Positions 32,879 through 41,728 of a stretch of DNA of 64,000 bases are shown piece by piece. The DNA is from Bryobacterales bacterium KBS 96 (GTDB lineage: Bacteria > Acidobacteriota > Terriglobia > Bryobacterales > Bryobacteraceae). The DNA lies in contig KB906767.1 of the NCBI GenBank assembly GCA_000381625.1, forward strand, positions 3,987,304 to 4,051,303. Reading direction: 5' to 3'. Position numbers and translations under genes: made by a program. The stretch's first letter is position 1; every line of letters starts with the position of its first letter. The notes under the pieces were generated by a model. It saw only the letters and a program-made list of their open reading frames with translations, was not told the origin of the DNA and searched no databases.

Positions 32879-35800
32879 ATGCCACGGCTGCGTAGTTTAT
32901 GTCTTCTCGCTCTGTTCGCGCTCCTTTCTGGCGCGATGCTATATGCTCAGCGCGATCTCGGCACCATCACCGGCACTGTTAGCGACGCCCAAGGCGCCGC
33001 CGTGCCAAATGCAAAGGTAGTTATTACCGAAGATGCCACTGGCCTGACGTATCAGGTTCAGACGGACGCATCCGGCACTTACGTCCGCCCGCTTTTGAAA
33101 CCCGGCACATACACCATTGACGTGGAAGCCTCGGGTTTCCAGAAAGCCGAGCAAAAAGGAATTATCATCAGCCCCGGCGGACGAAACGGCGTCAACGTCA
33201 CGCTGCAAGTCGGCAACGCATCGCAAACCGTCGAAGTTTCCGCCGCCGCGCCATTGCTCGAGACGGAAACCACCCAACAGGGCGCCAATTTGAATACGCA
33301 GCAGGTGACGCAGTTGCCCCTCGGCGGCCAGCGCACGTTCGCGTTTCTCGCGCGCCTGTCGCCCGGGGTCCTGCCTGCCGAACCCGGCGCCCGCGGCGCG
33401 CTTGGCGGCGACTTCTCCGCAAATGGCGTCCGTTCCACGGGTGAAAACAACTTCCTGCTGAATGGCGTTGACAACAACGTCAACGTTATCGACTTCATCA
33501 ACCAGCAGTCGTTCGTCATTAACCCCTCGGTCGAAGCCATCGGCGCCATGCAGATCCTGACGAATGGCTATAACGCTGAATACGGCCGCGCCGCCGGCGG
33601 CGTTGTGGACATCAACCTGAAATCGGGCACCAACCAGGTTCACGGCGTAGTCTTCGAAATTCTTCAGAATGACAAGCTGAATGCGAACCGCTGGGAGAAC
33701 AATAAAGCGGGCTCCGCGCGCAACGTCTTCAAGCAGAATCAGTTCGGCGGCGCCATTGGCGGTCCAATCATCAAGAACAAACTCTTCATTTTCGGCGACT
33801 ACCAGGGCACGCGCATCGCAACCAGCGGCGGCACCGTGCAAAACCTCGGCTACGGCGGTTTCTTCACCATCCCGACGCAGGCCATGACGCATGGCGATTT
33901 CTCACAGCTTCTCGGAAAGCAGATCGGACAAGATGCCCTCGGCCGCCCCATCCTGCAGAACCAGATCTTCAATCCAGCCACCACGCGGATGGTGGGCGGG
34001 CAGCAGGTTCGAGACCCATTCCCGAATAACACCATTCCGGCCAGCATGTTCGATCCGGCTGCGGCAAAGCTGATGGCCCTCTACCCCGCGACCAATCAGC
34101 CCGTGGTGCCCGGCAACGTCCCCCAAAACGACTACTACACGGTTACGCCCGGCGGCTTGGTGACAGACCAGGGTGACGTCCGCGTCGATTATGCGCTCGA
34201 CGAAAAGGACAGCATTTTCGGCAGCTTGAGCTGGTCCAACACGACTAAAACCAGTACGCCGCCGTTCCAGTCGCCACTGGATGCCGCTAACTTTAACGGC
34301 ACCGGCGAAGACGACCTTGGCCGTAACGCCCAGCTCGGCTACACGCGTATCTGGTCACCCGCTCTCATCACGGAAACCCGTCTCGGCTTCAGCCGGCTGG
34401 TGACCTCCCGTAAAGCTTCGAACAGCGACCAGAATGAGTATGCCGCCGTAGGCATCGGAGGGTACCAACCCGCTTTGCCGGGGGGCATACCGCAATTCGG
34501 CTTGGGCCGCTACCGTCAGGTGGGCACCAACGACTGGCTTCCGACGAAAGAATACAACAACGTTTGGGACTTTATCCAGAACGTTTCTGTCACCAAGGGC
34601 AGCCACTCGATGAAATTCGGCGCCGAGGTGAAACCCGTCCAGTTCCCGTTCTTCCAGGTGCCGTACGCCTTCGGCGAAATGAATTTTAGCCGCAACGAAA
34701 CGGCATTTCCATCTACCGCCAAGGACGCCGGCGGACTCAACGGCACGTTAAGCGGCGATACGGGCGACGAAATGGCTTCCTTCCTGCTTGGCGCGCTGAA
34801 CGGCGGGCAGATCTCGACAACGAATTTCATTTCATCCACGCGCAAGGCATACGCTTTCTATGCGCAAGACGATTGGAAGCTGACCCCGAAGATCACCTTG
34901 AACCTGGGTGTTCGGTACGAATTGTGGTCACCCATCGGCGAGAAGTTCTCGAGGCAGTCCAACTTCGACTACGACACTCTTACGCTACAGATTCCGAAGG
35001 GCCCGAATCAGGACGCGCCGCTGCCGCCCAATTTCAACCAGCCCTATGTCGATCCGACGACCGGCGCCCTTTTCCCAGCGAAGTTCCCGAATGTGAAGGT
35101 GGTTCGCGGCCAGGTAGATCAATATATGATCCCGTGGGACAAAATGGATATCGGTCCACGTGTCGGCATTGCCTATAACATCCGCGAGAAAACGGTCATT
35201 CGTGCCGCGTACGGAATATTCTATGGCGGCGAAGAAAACCAGGGTGGCAATCCTAACCGTGGCGAGTCGGCTCCGTTTAACGAATCACCGCAGTTAAACC
35301 GGCCTGCCGGCGTGGATGCGTTTTCGCCGAACCCCTTCTTCGCGGGTGGCAACGCAACCGGCGGGGTAGCGATTGGTTATCCGACTACCGTCTTTACGAC
35401 GACACCGGTGTCCTCTCTTCAACTGCGCAGCGTCTCTCAAAACTTCCTGAACCCCATGGTTCAGAAGTGGAATGTCGCCGTGCAGCAGGAAATCAAGGGC
35501 AACATGGCCCTTGAACTCGGCTATCAGGGCAACCATTCGTCGCATCAGCTCCTGCAGCCCGATTTCAACGCGTGTCCGAACTTCGGAACCCTCAACACCA
35601 AGATCAATTGCGACTCCCTGCGCCCGGCCCCGTTTATTGGCAGTATCTCCGGAACGGCATCGTTCGGCTTTGGCGCCTACGACGCATTCACCGCGAAACT
35701 CGAAAAGCGGATGTCCAATGGACTGCAGTTCATCGCGGCCTATACGTACGGGCACGCTTTAGCCAATAGCGGCACGACGCTCAGCGGATCGAATGGATTC

Positions 35801-36403
35801 GGCTACAAGGACAACACCAACATTTCGACTTCCTATTCCAGCGCGGCCTGGGATATCCGTCATAACATCACTACTGGATTCAACTATGCGATTCCGTTTG
35901 GCCGCGGTCAAACCTACGGCGCGAACATGAACAAGTTCCTGCAAACGCTGGTCGGCAACTGGCAGGCCAATGGCATCCTGACGCTTCACACTGGCAATCC
36001 TTACACCGTGCGGGCGAATGGCTGCCAGGGTGTTTGGGCAAGTTGCTTCCCTGATTTGGTCAATGGAGCCACCGCCGATGCGGCTCCCTCCGGCGGCCGC
36101 AATCCCACCGAATGGTTTAATACGGCGAATTTTCTGGAGCCTGCTTCTCTAACACAAGGGAATTTGGGACTGCAATCCAATAACTCTCCGCCGACTCGTA
36201 CGCTCGACTTTTCCATCTTCAAGGATTTCGATATTACCGAACGATGGAAGGTGCAGTTCCGGGCTGAGTCGTTCAACCTCGCTAACACGCCGCAGTTCGG
36301 CACGCCCGACGCCACGTTGGGTGACACGAACTTTGGCCAGGTGACCAGTTCCCAGACCGGGACCGAACGTCATATTCAGTTCCAGTTGCGCTTGCAGTTC
36401 TAA
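32879..36403 (+). CDS. Oar-like TonB-dependent receptor with carboxypeptidase regulatory-like domain
   Basis: 1174-residue outer-membrane receptor of the type expanded in Acidobacteria for uptake of oligosaccharides or other large nutrients. Signal peptide: LCLLALFALLSGAMLYAQ. Residues about 25-105 form a carboxypeptidase-D regulatory-like domain (LGTITGTVSDAQGAAVPNAK to GNASQTVEVSAAAPLLETET). The plug follows, with ANGVRSTGENNFLLNGVDNN and QILTNGYNAEYGRAAGGVVD. The rest is beta-barrel, with alternating aromatic strands (KAYAFYAQDDWKLTPKITLN, WDIRHNITTGFNYAIPFGRG), ending in FQLRLQF with the C-terminal Phe needed for barrel assembly. GGGAG lies eight bases before the ATG. A LacI-like palindrome upstream suggests carbohydrate-dependent control. 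Confidence 0.93.
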   Translation: MPRLRSLCLLALFALLSGAMLYAQRDLGTITGTVSDAQGAAVPNAKVVITEDATGLTYQVQTDASGTYVRPLLKPGTYTIDVEASGFQKAEQKGIIISPGGRNGVNVTLQVGNASQTVEVSAAAPLLETETTQQGANLNTQQVTQLPLGGQRTFAFLARLSPGVLPAEPGARGALGGDFSANGVRSTGENNFLLNGVDNNVNVIDFINQQSFVINPSVEAIGAMQILTNGYNAEYGRAAGGVVDINLKSGTNQVHGVVFEILQNDKLNANRWENNKAGSARNVFKQNQFGGAIGGPIIKNKLFIFGDYQGTRIATSGGTVQNLGYGGFFTIPTQAMTHGDFSQLLGKQIGQDALGRPILQNQIFNPATTRMVGGQQVRDPFPNNTIPASMFDPAAAKLMALYPATNQPVVPGNVPQNDYYTVTPGGLVTDQGDVRVDYALDEKDSIFGSLSWSNTTKTSTPPFQSPLDAANFNGTGEDDLGRNAQLGYTRIWSPALITETRLGFSRLVTSRKASNSDQNEYAAVGIGGYQPALPGGIPQFGLGRYRQVGTNDWLPTKEYNNVWDFIQNVSVTKGSHSMKFGAEVKPVQFPFFQVPYAFGEMNFSRNETAFPSTAKDAGGLNGTLSGDTGDEMASFLLGALNGGQISTTNFISSTRKAYAFYAQDDWKLTPKITLNLGVRYELWSPIGEKFSRQSNFDYDTLTLQIPKGPNQDAPLPPNFNQPYVDPTTGALFPAKFPNVKVVRGQVDQYMIPWDKMDIGPRVGIAYNIREKTVIRAAYGIFYGGEENQGGNPNRGESAPFNESPQLNRPAGVDAFSPNPFFAGGNATGGVAIGYPTTVFTTTPVSSLQLRSVSQNFLNPMVQKWNVAVQQEIKGNMALELGYQGNHSSHQLLQPDFNACPNFGTLNTKINCDSLRPAPFIGSISGTASFGFGAYDAFTAKLEKRMSNGLQFIAAYTYGHALANSGTTLSGSNGFGYKDNTNISTSYSSAAWDIRHNITTGFNYAIPFGRGQTYGANMNKFLQTLVGNWQANGILTLHTGNPYTVRANGCQGVWASCFPDLVNGATADAAPSGGRNPTEWFNTANFLEPASLTQGNLGLQSNNSPPTRTLDFSIFKDFDITERWKVQFRAESFNLANTPQFGTPDATLGDTNFGQVTSSQTGTERHIQFQLRLQF

Positions 36404-36518
36404 CGTCTCCTCGACGCAGGGCCGCCGTGCGTGAGCAAGCGGGTTTTTCGGGCAACCGTACAACCCGCGCGCTTGCGTGCGGCGGCTTCGTTTCCGGTTT
36501 ACTTCCCGCTGCCGTTCT

Positions 36519-37523
36519 TCAAAATTCCAAACAAATCTTACCCAGGTGCTGCTGGCTTTGCATATAGCGCATCGCCTGCCGGACATCCCGCCATGGGAAT
36601 ACCCGGTCCACCACGGGTTTGATCTGATGCTGCTCTAGAGCCCGGTTCATCCGCTCGAACATGCTTCGAGATCCCACGTAGATACCCTGCACGCGCAAGC
36701 TGTTCATGAGAATCGGGACTGGGCTAACGGTCGGCTCGCCACCGCTCAACGCGCCAATCACGCTCACGATACCGCCCATCCGCACCGCCTTTAGCGATCG
36801 CGCCAGCGTATCCGAGCCGCCGACTTCGAGTACCGCATCGGCTCCTTCGGGCAGCAACTCTCGAACCGCCTTGTCCCAATCGGGCCTTTCGCGGTAGTTG
36901 ATCGTATCGGAAGCCCCTATGGCTCGCGCCCGCGCCAGTTTGTCGTTGCTGCTTGAGAGCACAATGGTCCGCAAGCCGGCGGAGCGCCCAAACTGTAGCG
37001 CGAACATGGCAACGCCGCCGGTTCCCAGAATGAGAAGCGAATCGCCCGGTTGTGGCTGTCTCTCTTCAAAAAGCGCGTGCCAGGCGGTCACGCCTGCGCA
37101 GGGAAGCGTCGCTGCTTCCATGTCCGAAAGATGGGCGGGAACCTGAACCAGTCCGTGCTCATGAAAAACCTTGTACTCGGCGAGCACGCCGTCGATGGCG
37201 CCGCCGAGCGCCGAAGCGGCTTTTTCCCGATCGGGTTCGCCGTCGATCCATTTCTGCATGAAAATGCCGGCCACGCGCTCGCCTGTCCGCACGCGCGTAA
37301 CGCCGGGCCCGGTTGTCTCGACGATGCCGACGCCATCCGAAAGCGGCACAAGTGGCCGTTTCAGCTTCGGATTGTACTGGCCCTCGGCGACCATCAGGTC
37401 GCGAAAGTTGAGCGATGCGGCGGTCATACGCACCCGGACTTCGTAAGGTCCGGGCTGAGGCGTCGCCCGGTCTACGAGCTGCAGATTGTCGATGCCGAAT
37501 TCTTGAATTTCGAATGCTTGCAT
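36519..37523 (-). CDS. NAD(P)-dependent MDR oxidoreductase (quinone reductase/alcohol dehydrogenase-like)
   Basis: 334-residue medium-chain reductase without the structural-zinc cysteine loop. The N-terminal GroES-like part includes VRMTAASLNFRDLMVAEGQY and LVPLSDGVGIVETTGPGVT; the nucleotide-binding part has LLILGTGGVAMFALQFGRSA near residue 165 and TIVLSSSNDKLARARAIGAS. ADAVLEVGGSDTLARSLKAV and GGIVSVIGALSGG are typical of zinc-independent members. It probably reduces quinones, enones or aldehydes; the substrate is unknown. It ends 115 bases past the convergent TonB receptor gene and follows the diguanylate cyclase gene on the same strand (26-base gap), so the pair may be co-transcribed. 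Confidence 0.87.
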   Translation of the reverse strand: MQAFEIQEFGIDNLQLVDRATPQPGPYEVRVRMTAASLNFRDLMVAEGQYNPKLKRPLVPLSDGVGIVETTGPGVTRVRTGERVAGIFMQKWIDGEPDREKAASALGGAIDGVLAEYKVFHEHGLVQVPAHLSDMEAATLPCAGVTAWHALFEERQPQPGDSLLILGTGGVAMFALQFGRSAGLRTIVLSSSNDKLARARAIGASDTINYRERPDWDKAVRELLPEGADAVLEVGGSDTLARSLKAVRMGGIVSVIGALSGGEPTVSPVPILMNSLRVQGIYVGSRSMFERMNRALEQHQIKPVVDRVFPWRDVRQAMRYMQSQQHLGKICLEF

Positions 37524-37549
37524 GCAAGCATCAATCTATCGCGAAGTCG

Positions 37550-38509
37550 CTACTCCCGTGCCGCAGGAGCCCCCACAACGTCGCTCGCCGCGCGTGAGTT
37601 CTCAATTATCAGGTACTCTACGCAGTTCCGGCCGCTTGCTTTGGCCCGGTAAAGCGCCTCGTCGGCGACACGGATCAGCACTTCCGGCGACCGCTCCCCC
37701 CCGTCCGAAACCGTGACCCCAAAGCTTGCCGTCACGCACAATTGCGTTCCATCGACGAATACCGGTTGCTGGTCCAGCTTGGAGCGCAGCCGTTCGGCCT
37801 GATGGGTCGCTTGTTCGAGGTCGCAATTCGGAAGAACGACCAGAAACTCCTCGCCGCCGTACCGCCCAATCCGATCATAGGTCCGCATATTCGACCGGAA
37901 CCGCCCGGCGGTTTCGCGCAATACGGTATCGCCCGCCAGATGTCCCAGCGTGTCGTTAACACGCTTGAAGTGGTCCAGATCCAGCAGAATGACGCCCACT
38001 GTGCGGCCCTCGCGGTGACAGCGCGATAGCTCCTGCTCCAGAAGGTCCTGGATGGCCGAGCGGTTCGGAAGCATTGTCAGCAGGTCCTTGTTGGCGCGGT
38101 CGCGAAGTTCTTCCCGAGCGTCGAGCAGTTCCGTTTGCAAATCGATGATGCGTTTCCCGGCTCGCAGCCTGACCTGGAGCTCGTGGTCGTGGAAGGGCTT
38201 GACGACGTAATCGTCCGCGCCCGCCTCCATGCCTTCCACAGTTTCCGATTTCGTGTTCTTCGAAGTCAGCAGAATAATGTAGGTGTACGGTTCGCGACTC
38301 AGTTCGCGGACCTTCCGGCACACCTGCGGCCCCGTCAGGCCGGGCATCATCCAGTCGAGGACCGCCAGCGTGGGCGCGTTGCTGCCCGATAGCGCCGCCC
38401 ATGCCTGCTCGCCATCTTTGGCGACAACCACTTCGTATCCCCAACGTTGTAAGGCGCTTCGCAGGAGCGTCAGCGAAATAGGGTCGTCATCTGCGATTAG
38501 CACCTTCAT
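37550..38509 (-). CDS. Response regulator with GGDEF diguanylate cyclase output
   Basis: 319-residue REC-GGDEF protein that makes cyclic di-GMP when phosphorylated (PleD/WspR-like layout with one receiver). Receiver, residues 1-120: acidic pair in VLIADDDPISL, phosphoacceptor Asp in LAVLDWMMPGLTG, Lys in VVKPFHD. A helical linker with a coiled-coil look (LQTELLDAREELRDRANKDL) leads to the GGDEF domain: LLTMLPNRSAIQDLLEQE, VILLDLDHFKRVNDTLGHLA and the active site GRYGGEEFLVVLPN. The inhibitory RxxD site is present (RTYD, five residues before GGEEF), so product feedback is expected. No sensor kinase is adjacent. Confidence 0.93.
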   Translation of the reverse strand: MKVLIADDDPISLTLLRSALQRWGYEVVVAKDGEQAWAALSGSNAPTLAVLDWMMPGLTGPQVCRKVRELSREPYTYIILLTSKNTKSETVEGMEAGADDYVVKPFHDHELQVRLRAGKRIIDLQTELLDAREELRDRANKDLLTMLPNRSAIQDLLEQELSRCHREGRTVGVILLDLDHFKRVNDTLGHLAGDTVLRETAGRFRSNMRTYDRIGRYGGEEFLVVLPNCDLEQATHQAERLRSKLDQQPVFVDGTQLCVTASFGVTVSDGGERSPEVLIRVADEALYRAKASGRNCVEYLIIENSRAASDVVGAPAARE

Positions 38510-38883
38510 TCCGGCATAACTCCTCTGGTTTTCGGCGCTGAATAGTTCTCAGTCACAACGACCTAAAATATTTTTCGATTTCAATTTCGGGGTCGCCTTA
38601 AAGATTTTACAACTCAAGCCGACTAAAATACAGACCTACGTGGGTCTGGGCGGCCACCGCAGCCCCTAGGGCTTGCCTCATGCGCCCGCGCTTTTCAACA
38701 GCAGGGCGTTCCTCCTATTTCCGTACAGTTCCGATCGGGATATCTCGCCCAACGGGGTCTCCGTCAACCGGAAGTAATAATTCGTATGCTCTCTTTCGTT
38801 AGGCCGGATTCCCATCCTTTATCATGAGGTTTGGCGAGACTTTTTATGGACGGACTCGCATCGAGCGAGCAAAGGAGCTTGAG
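38510..38883. other. Intergenic region upstream of clpP
   Basis: 374 bases without a convincing gene. Around 38624-38629 is TAAAAT, followed by a hairpin CAGACC-TACGT-GGGTCTG near 38631 and GC-rich stretches with further pairing potential to about 38760. An unannotated structured RNA is possible; no known family is recognised. Confidence 0.4.
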
Positions 38884-39516
38884 ATGAATAATCTTGAGAT
38901 GAATAATTCGGTACTCGTGCCCATGGTGGTCGAGCAGACGTCGCGAGGAGAACGTGCTTACGATATTTACTCGCGGCTGCTTAAAGAAAATATCATCTTT
39001 CTCGGCACCCCGATCGACGACAATGTCGCGAATCTTGTGATGGCGCAAATGCTCTTCCTTGCCGCCGAGGATCCGGAGCGCGACATCTCCCTCTACCTGA
39101 ATTCTCCGGGCGGCTCCATTACCGCGGGACTGGCGATTCTGGACACCATGCGACTGGTTGAACCAGATATCGTGACCTATTGCATTGGGCAGGCTGCGTC
39201 GATGGCCGCCGTACTGCTGGCCTGTGGGGCGAAGGGCAAGCGATTCAGCCTTCCCCATTCGCGCATACTGATCCATCAGCCCTCTATGAGCGGACTTGCC
39301 GGACAGGCCGCCGATATCGACATTTATGCTCGCGAGATACTTCGAATGCGCCAGTCGCTAAACGAAATCCTGGCGGATGCAACCGGCCAGCCGGTCGATA
39401 AAATCGCCCGCGATGTCGACCGCGATTACATTATGGAGCCTCAGCAGGCGCTCGATTACGGCATGATCGATCGAATCATCAGCAGCCGGGAAGCACAGCC
39501 AGTACTTACCCGCTAG
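38884..39516 (+). CDS. clpP: ATP-dependent Clp protease proteolytic subunit
   Basis: Serine protease forming the ClpP tetradecamer that degrades proteins fed by ClpX, ClpA or ClpC. 210 residues. The catalytic Ser is in [20 protein letters not shown] near residue 100, His in [13 protein letters not shown] near 125, and Asp in [19 protein letters not shown] near 175. [20 protein letters not shown] is the conserved N-terminal block. AAAGGAG ends seven bases before ATG 38884. The 15 bases around the start (CTTGAGATGAATAAT) are duplicated in tandem, giving MNNLEMNN; the second ATG at 38899 lacks its own ribosome site. No clpX or tig gene is adjacent, unlike the common arrangement. Confidence 0.95.
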   Translation: MNNLEMNNSVLVPMVVEQTSRGERAYDIYSRLLKENIIFLGTPIDDNVANLVMAQMLFLAAEDPERDISLYLNSPGGSITAGLAILDTMRLVEPDIVTYCIGQAASMAAVLLACGAKGKRFSLPHSRILIHQPSMSGLAGQAADIDIYAREILRMRQSLNEILADATGQPVDKIARDVDRDYIMEPQQALDYGMIDRIISSREAQPVLTR

Positions 39517-39540
39517 GAGCGTGGCTCAACTTTTTTTGAG

Positions 39541-39560
39541 GGGCGAGGCATGCCTCGCCC
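39541..39560. repeat. Perfect 20-bp GCATGC-centred palindrome
   Basis: GGGCGAGGCATGCCTCGCCC, perfect over all 20 bases, 24 bases after the clpP stop. It is the type sequence of the dispersed palindromes in this window. A T-run (TTTTTTT) precedes rather than follows it on the plus strand, so it is not a textbook terminator for clpP. Confidence 0.7.
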
Positions 39561-39716
39561 GCTTGATGTTATGTACGGCGCCTATCTTTGCGTACTCGAA
39601 AACCATGCAATACGACTTTAAAAAAGCTACGTAAAGCAATCGAATAGCCAAAATTCCAAATTTAGAACAACCCTCCCAAACGCCCTATGACTTTCGGGAG
39701 TAGGACGGCTTCAGCC

Positions 39717-39745
39717 TTGACCCTCGACTGTACCTGGGTTAAAGT
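39717..39745 (+). promoter_or_regulatory. Predicted promoter of the lytic transglycosylase gene
   Basis: TTGACC (39717-39722), a 17-base spacer and TAAAGT (39740-39745), with the start codon 46 bases further on. Confidence 0.5.
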
Positions 39746-39791
39746 GATGGTTCTGTTACAAAATTTGAAACCCACTATCTATTCTTATTGA

Positions 39792-41429
39792 ATGATGGCC
39801 CGAAACAGAACCGTATTTCTGGCTGGAGTCATCGCCTGCCTTGTTTTTGGTGGTCTGCGATTACCGGCTAGTCCCGCAGGGCCAGCTTCCGACGCAGCAG
39901 GCGCAGTTTTCTCCACATCCTCCGTTTCCACAGCTTCTCCCATTCATCGGAATCTGACGGCGCCTCAGAAGCCGCGTCCGGATATCCACTCCGCGGAGGC
40001 GGATCAGCGCATTCAGCGCTCCGATCAGCATCTCAACGCCGGGAAGCAGCTTTACTTTAAGGGCGACCTTAGTGGCGCCCGCCGCGAGTTTGACGCATCG
40101 ATAGATGCTCTGCTGAATGCTCCGGAAGACTTGCCGGACCGCCGCCGAATTGAGGCTCAACTCGACCGGATTACGGACCTGGTCTATCGATTCGACATCG
40201 AGAAGCTCGGCGCGGGAGAAACAAACAGTGAGGCGGCGGCTTTCGATCAGGCGCCGATCGATCAGATCAGCAGTATGACCTTCCCGGTCGACCAGTCTCT
40301 TCTGCCGAAGGTCGATTTCGAGCTGAAGCAGACGGCGTCCGCGATTCCGTTAGAGTTGACTGACCCGGTACTTTCCTATATTCATTATTTTTCTAGCGAC
40401 CGGGGCCGCAAGGTGCTGCTTGCCGGTTTCCAGCGTGCGGGGCGTTATAAGCCGATGATCCAGCGGATACTCGCTGAAGAAGGAGTTCCGCAGGAATTGA
40501 TCTATCTCGCCGAAGCGGAATCGGGCTTTCTTCCGCGGGCTGTGTCGTGGGCCCACGCGGTAGGGATGTGGCAGTTCATCCCCGGCACCGGCCAGCTTTA
40601 CGATCTGACGCGGACCAACAAGATCGATGAACGCTTCGATCCGCCCAAGGCCACCCGTGCCGCGGCTCGCATGCTCAAGGATCTTTATCAGCGGTATGGC
40701 GACTGGTATCTGGCGATGGCCGCTTATAATTGTGGCCCATTGAACGTCGATCGGGCGGTGGAACGCACCGGTTATGCGGATTACTGGGAACTGTTGAAGC
40801 TGCACGCGCTTCCAAAGGAAACGTCGAATTACGTCCCGATCATTGTCGCCATGACCATCATGGCCAAAAATCCGAAGGACTACGGGCTCGAGGACATCCA
40901 GGAAGATCCTCCGATTCAGTACGAAGATATGAAGGTGAATGTCGCGACGAACATTCAATTGATCGCCGATGCTGCGGAGCAGCCTGTTTCCGTCGTTCGG
41001 GACCTGAATCCGGCGCTGCTGGGTAACATCGCTCCCGCCGGAACCGAGATTCACATGCCCCTTGGCACGGCGCAGACGACGCTGGCCGCGCTTGAATCGG
41101 TACCCTCGTCCAATCGCGAATCGTGGCGGCTGCACCATGTGGTTGCCGGCGATACGCTACAGGCAATTGCCCATGAATACAATACTTCCGCCGGGCGCAT
41201 TCTGGAAGTGAATCAGGGCGCGGATTCCCTCGATGCCGGGGACGTGTTGTTGATACCCGCCGTCTATCATCCGCCCGCGAGGCAGATCCGCCGGACCGTG
41301 CGGCGTAAATTGACCTCCTCCCATGCCTCCAGCCGCCGCGCGTCTTCGCACAACGTCAGGTCGCGTAACGTGTCGCCGAGCGTGCTGCATCGCCGGGCTG
41401 CGGTTCGAACCGCAAGTCTCTCCCACTAA
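39792..41429 (+). CDS. mltD: Membrane-bound lytic murein transglycosylase with LysM domain (MltD-like)
   Basis: 545-residue envelope enzyme that cleaves peptidoglycan glycan strands, forming 1,6-anhydromuropeptides. The N-terminal hydrophobic segment (FLAGVIACLVFGGLRL) is a signal or anchor. The SLT domain, about residues 205-330, has the catalytic Glu in LIYLAEAESGFLPRAVSWAH, then GMWQFIPGTGQLYDLTRTN and YQRYGDWYLAMAAYNCGP, the standard family 1D motifs. A LysM peptidoglycan-binding domain lies near residues 445-490 (HHVVAGDTLQAIAHEYNTSA, DAGDVLLIPA). The tail is Arg/Ser-rich. ATG 39795 is an equally good start. Upstream palindrome and promoter separate it from clpP. Confidence 0.92.
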   Translation: MMARNRTVFLAGVIACLVFGGLRLPASPAGPASDAAGAVFSTSSVSTASPIHRNLTAPQKPRPDIHSAEADQRIQRSDQHLNAGKQLYFKGDLSGARREFDASIDALLNAPEDLPDRRRIEAQLDRITDLVYRFDIEKLGAGETNSEAAAFDQAPIDQISSMTFPVDQSLLPKVDFELKQTASAIPLELTDPVLSYIHYFSSDRGRKVLLAGFQRAGRYKPMIQRILAEEGVPQELIYLAEAESGFLPRAVSWAHAVGMWQFIPGTGQLYDLTRTNKIDERFDPPKATRAAARMLKDLYQRYGDWYLAMAAYNCGPLNVDRAVERTGYADYWELLKLHALPKETSNYVPIIVAMTIMAKNPKDYGLEDIQEDPPIQYEDMKVNVATNIQLIADAAEQPVSVVRDLNPALLGNIAPAGTEIHMPLGTAQTTLAALESVPSSNRESWRLHHVVAGDTLQAIAHEYNTSAGRILEVNQGADSLDAGDVLLIPAVYHPPARQIRRTVRRKLTSSHASSRRASSHNVRSRNVSPSVLHRRAAVRTASLSH

Positions 41430-41728
41430 GTACAGCGCTTCGTAACACAGTAGCGTATCGAAGAGCCGCCCAAATCGGTTGCTGGCTCACGCGGCTCAGT
41501 TCCGAGCCACGGCCGGCAGGGACTGGCACCGCCGTAATGCCTCTTCGTATTTACGCTTTCTTGTCCCGGCTGTTACGTAGGAGAACGCTCCTAACTGGCT
41601 CTTCTTCTTCTCGTACGATACGTTCTCCTCTTGCTAATCGTCACACCTTGTGAAATCATTTGGCTTCTTGCATCATTTTGGATGCATTTTGTAGAGTTGC
41701 AATTGTAGTAGTGCGAAAGGAGCTGCGC
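41430..41728. other. Intergenic region upstream of the histone-like gene
   Basis: 299 bases without a gene. It contains a perfect hairpin TAGGAG-AACG-CTCCTA (41578-41593) and AT-rich DNA from about 41640 that probably holds the promoter. I compared it with known riboswitch consensus sequences from memory and recognised none. Confidence 0.4.

Noticed and set aside
32939-33892. 317-residue open frame on the minus strand inside the TonB receptor gene
   Set aside because: Pure antisense of a well-supported gene; the translation has no family motif and follows from the codon bias of the plus strand.
39541-39560. Rho-independent terminator of clpP
   Set aside because: Strong stem, but the T-run is upstream on the plus strand and no T-tract follows; treated as a repeat element instead.
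40350-41138. 262-residue minus-strand frame in the lytic transglycosylase gene
   Set aside because: Antisense of the SLT and LysM coding region; no recognisable protein features.
41430-41728. Cyclic-di-GMP or cyclic-di-AMP riboswitch between the transglycosylase and the histone-like gene
   Set aside because: I could not match the conserved cores of these riboswitch classes to the sequence.
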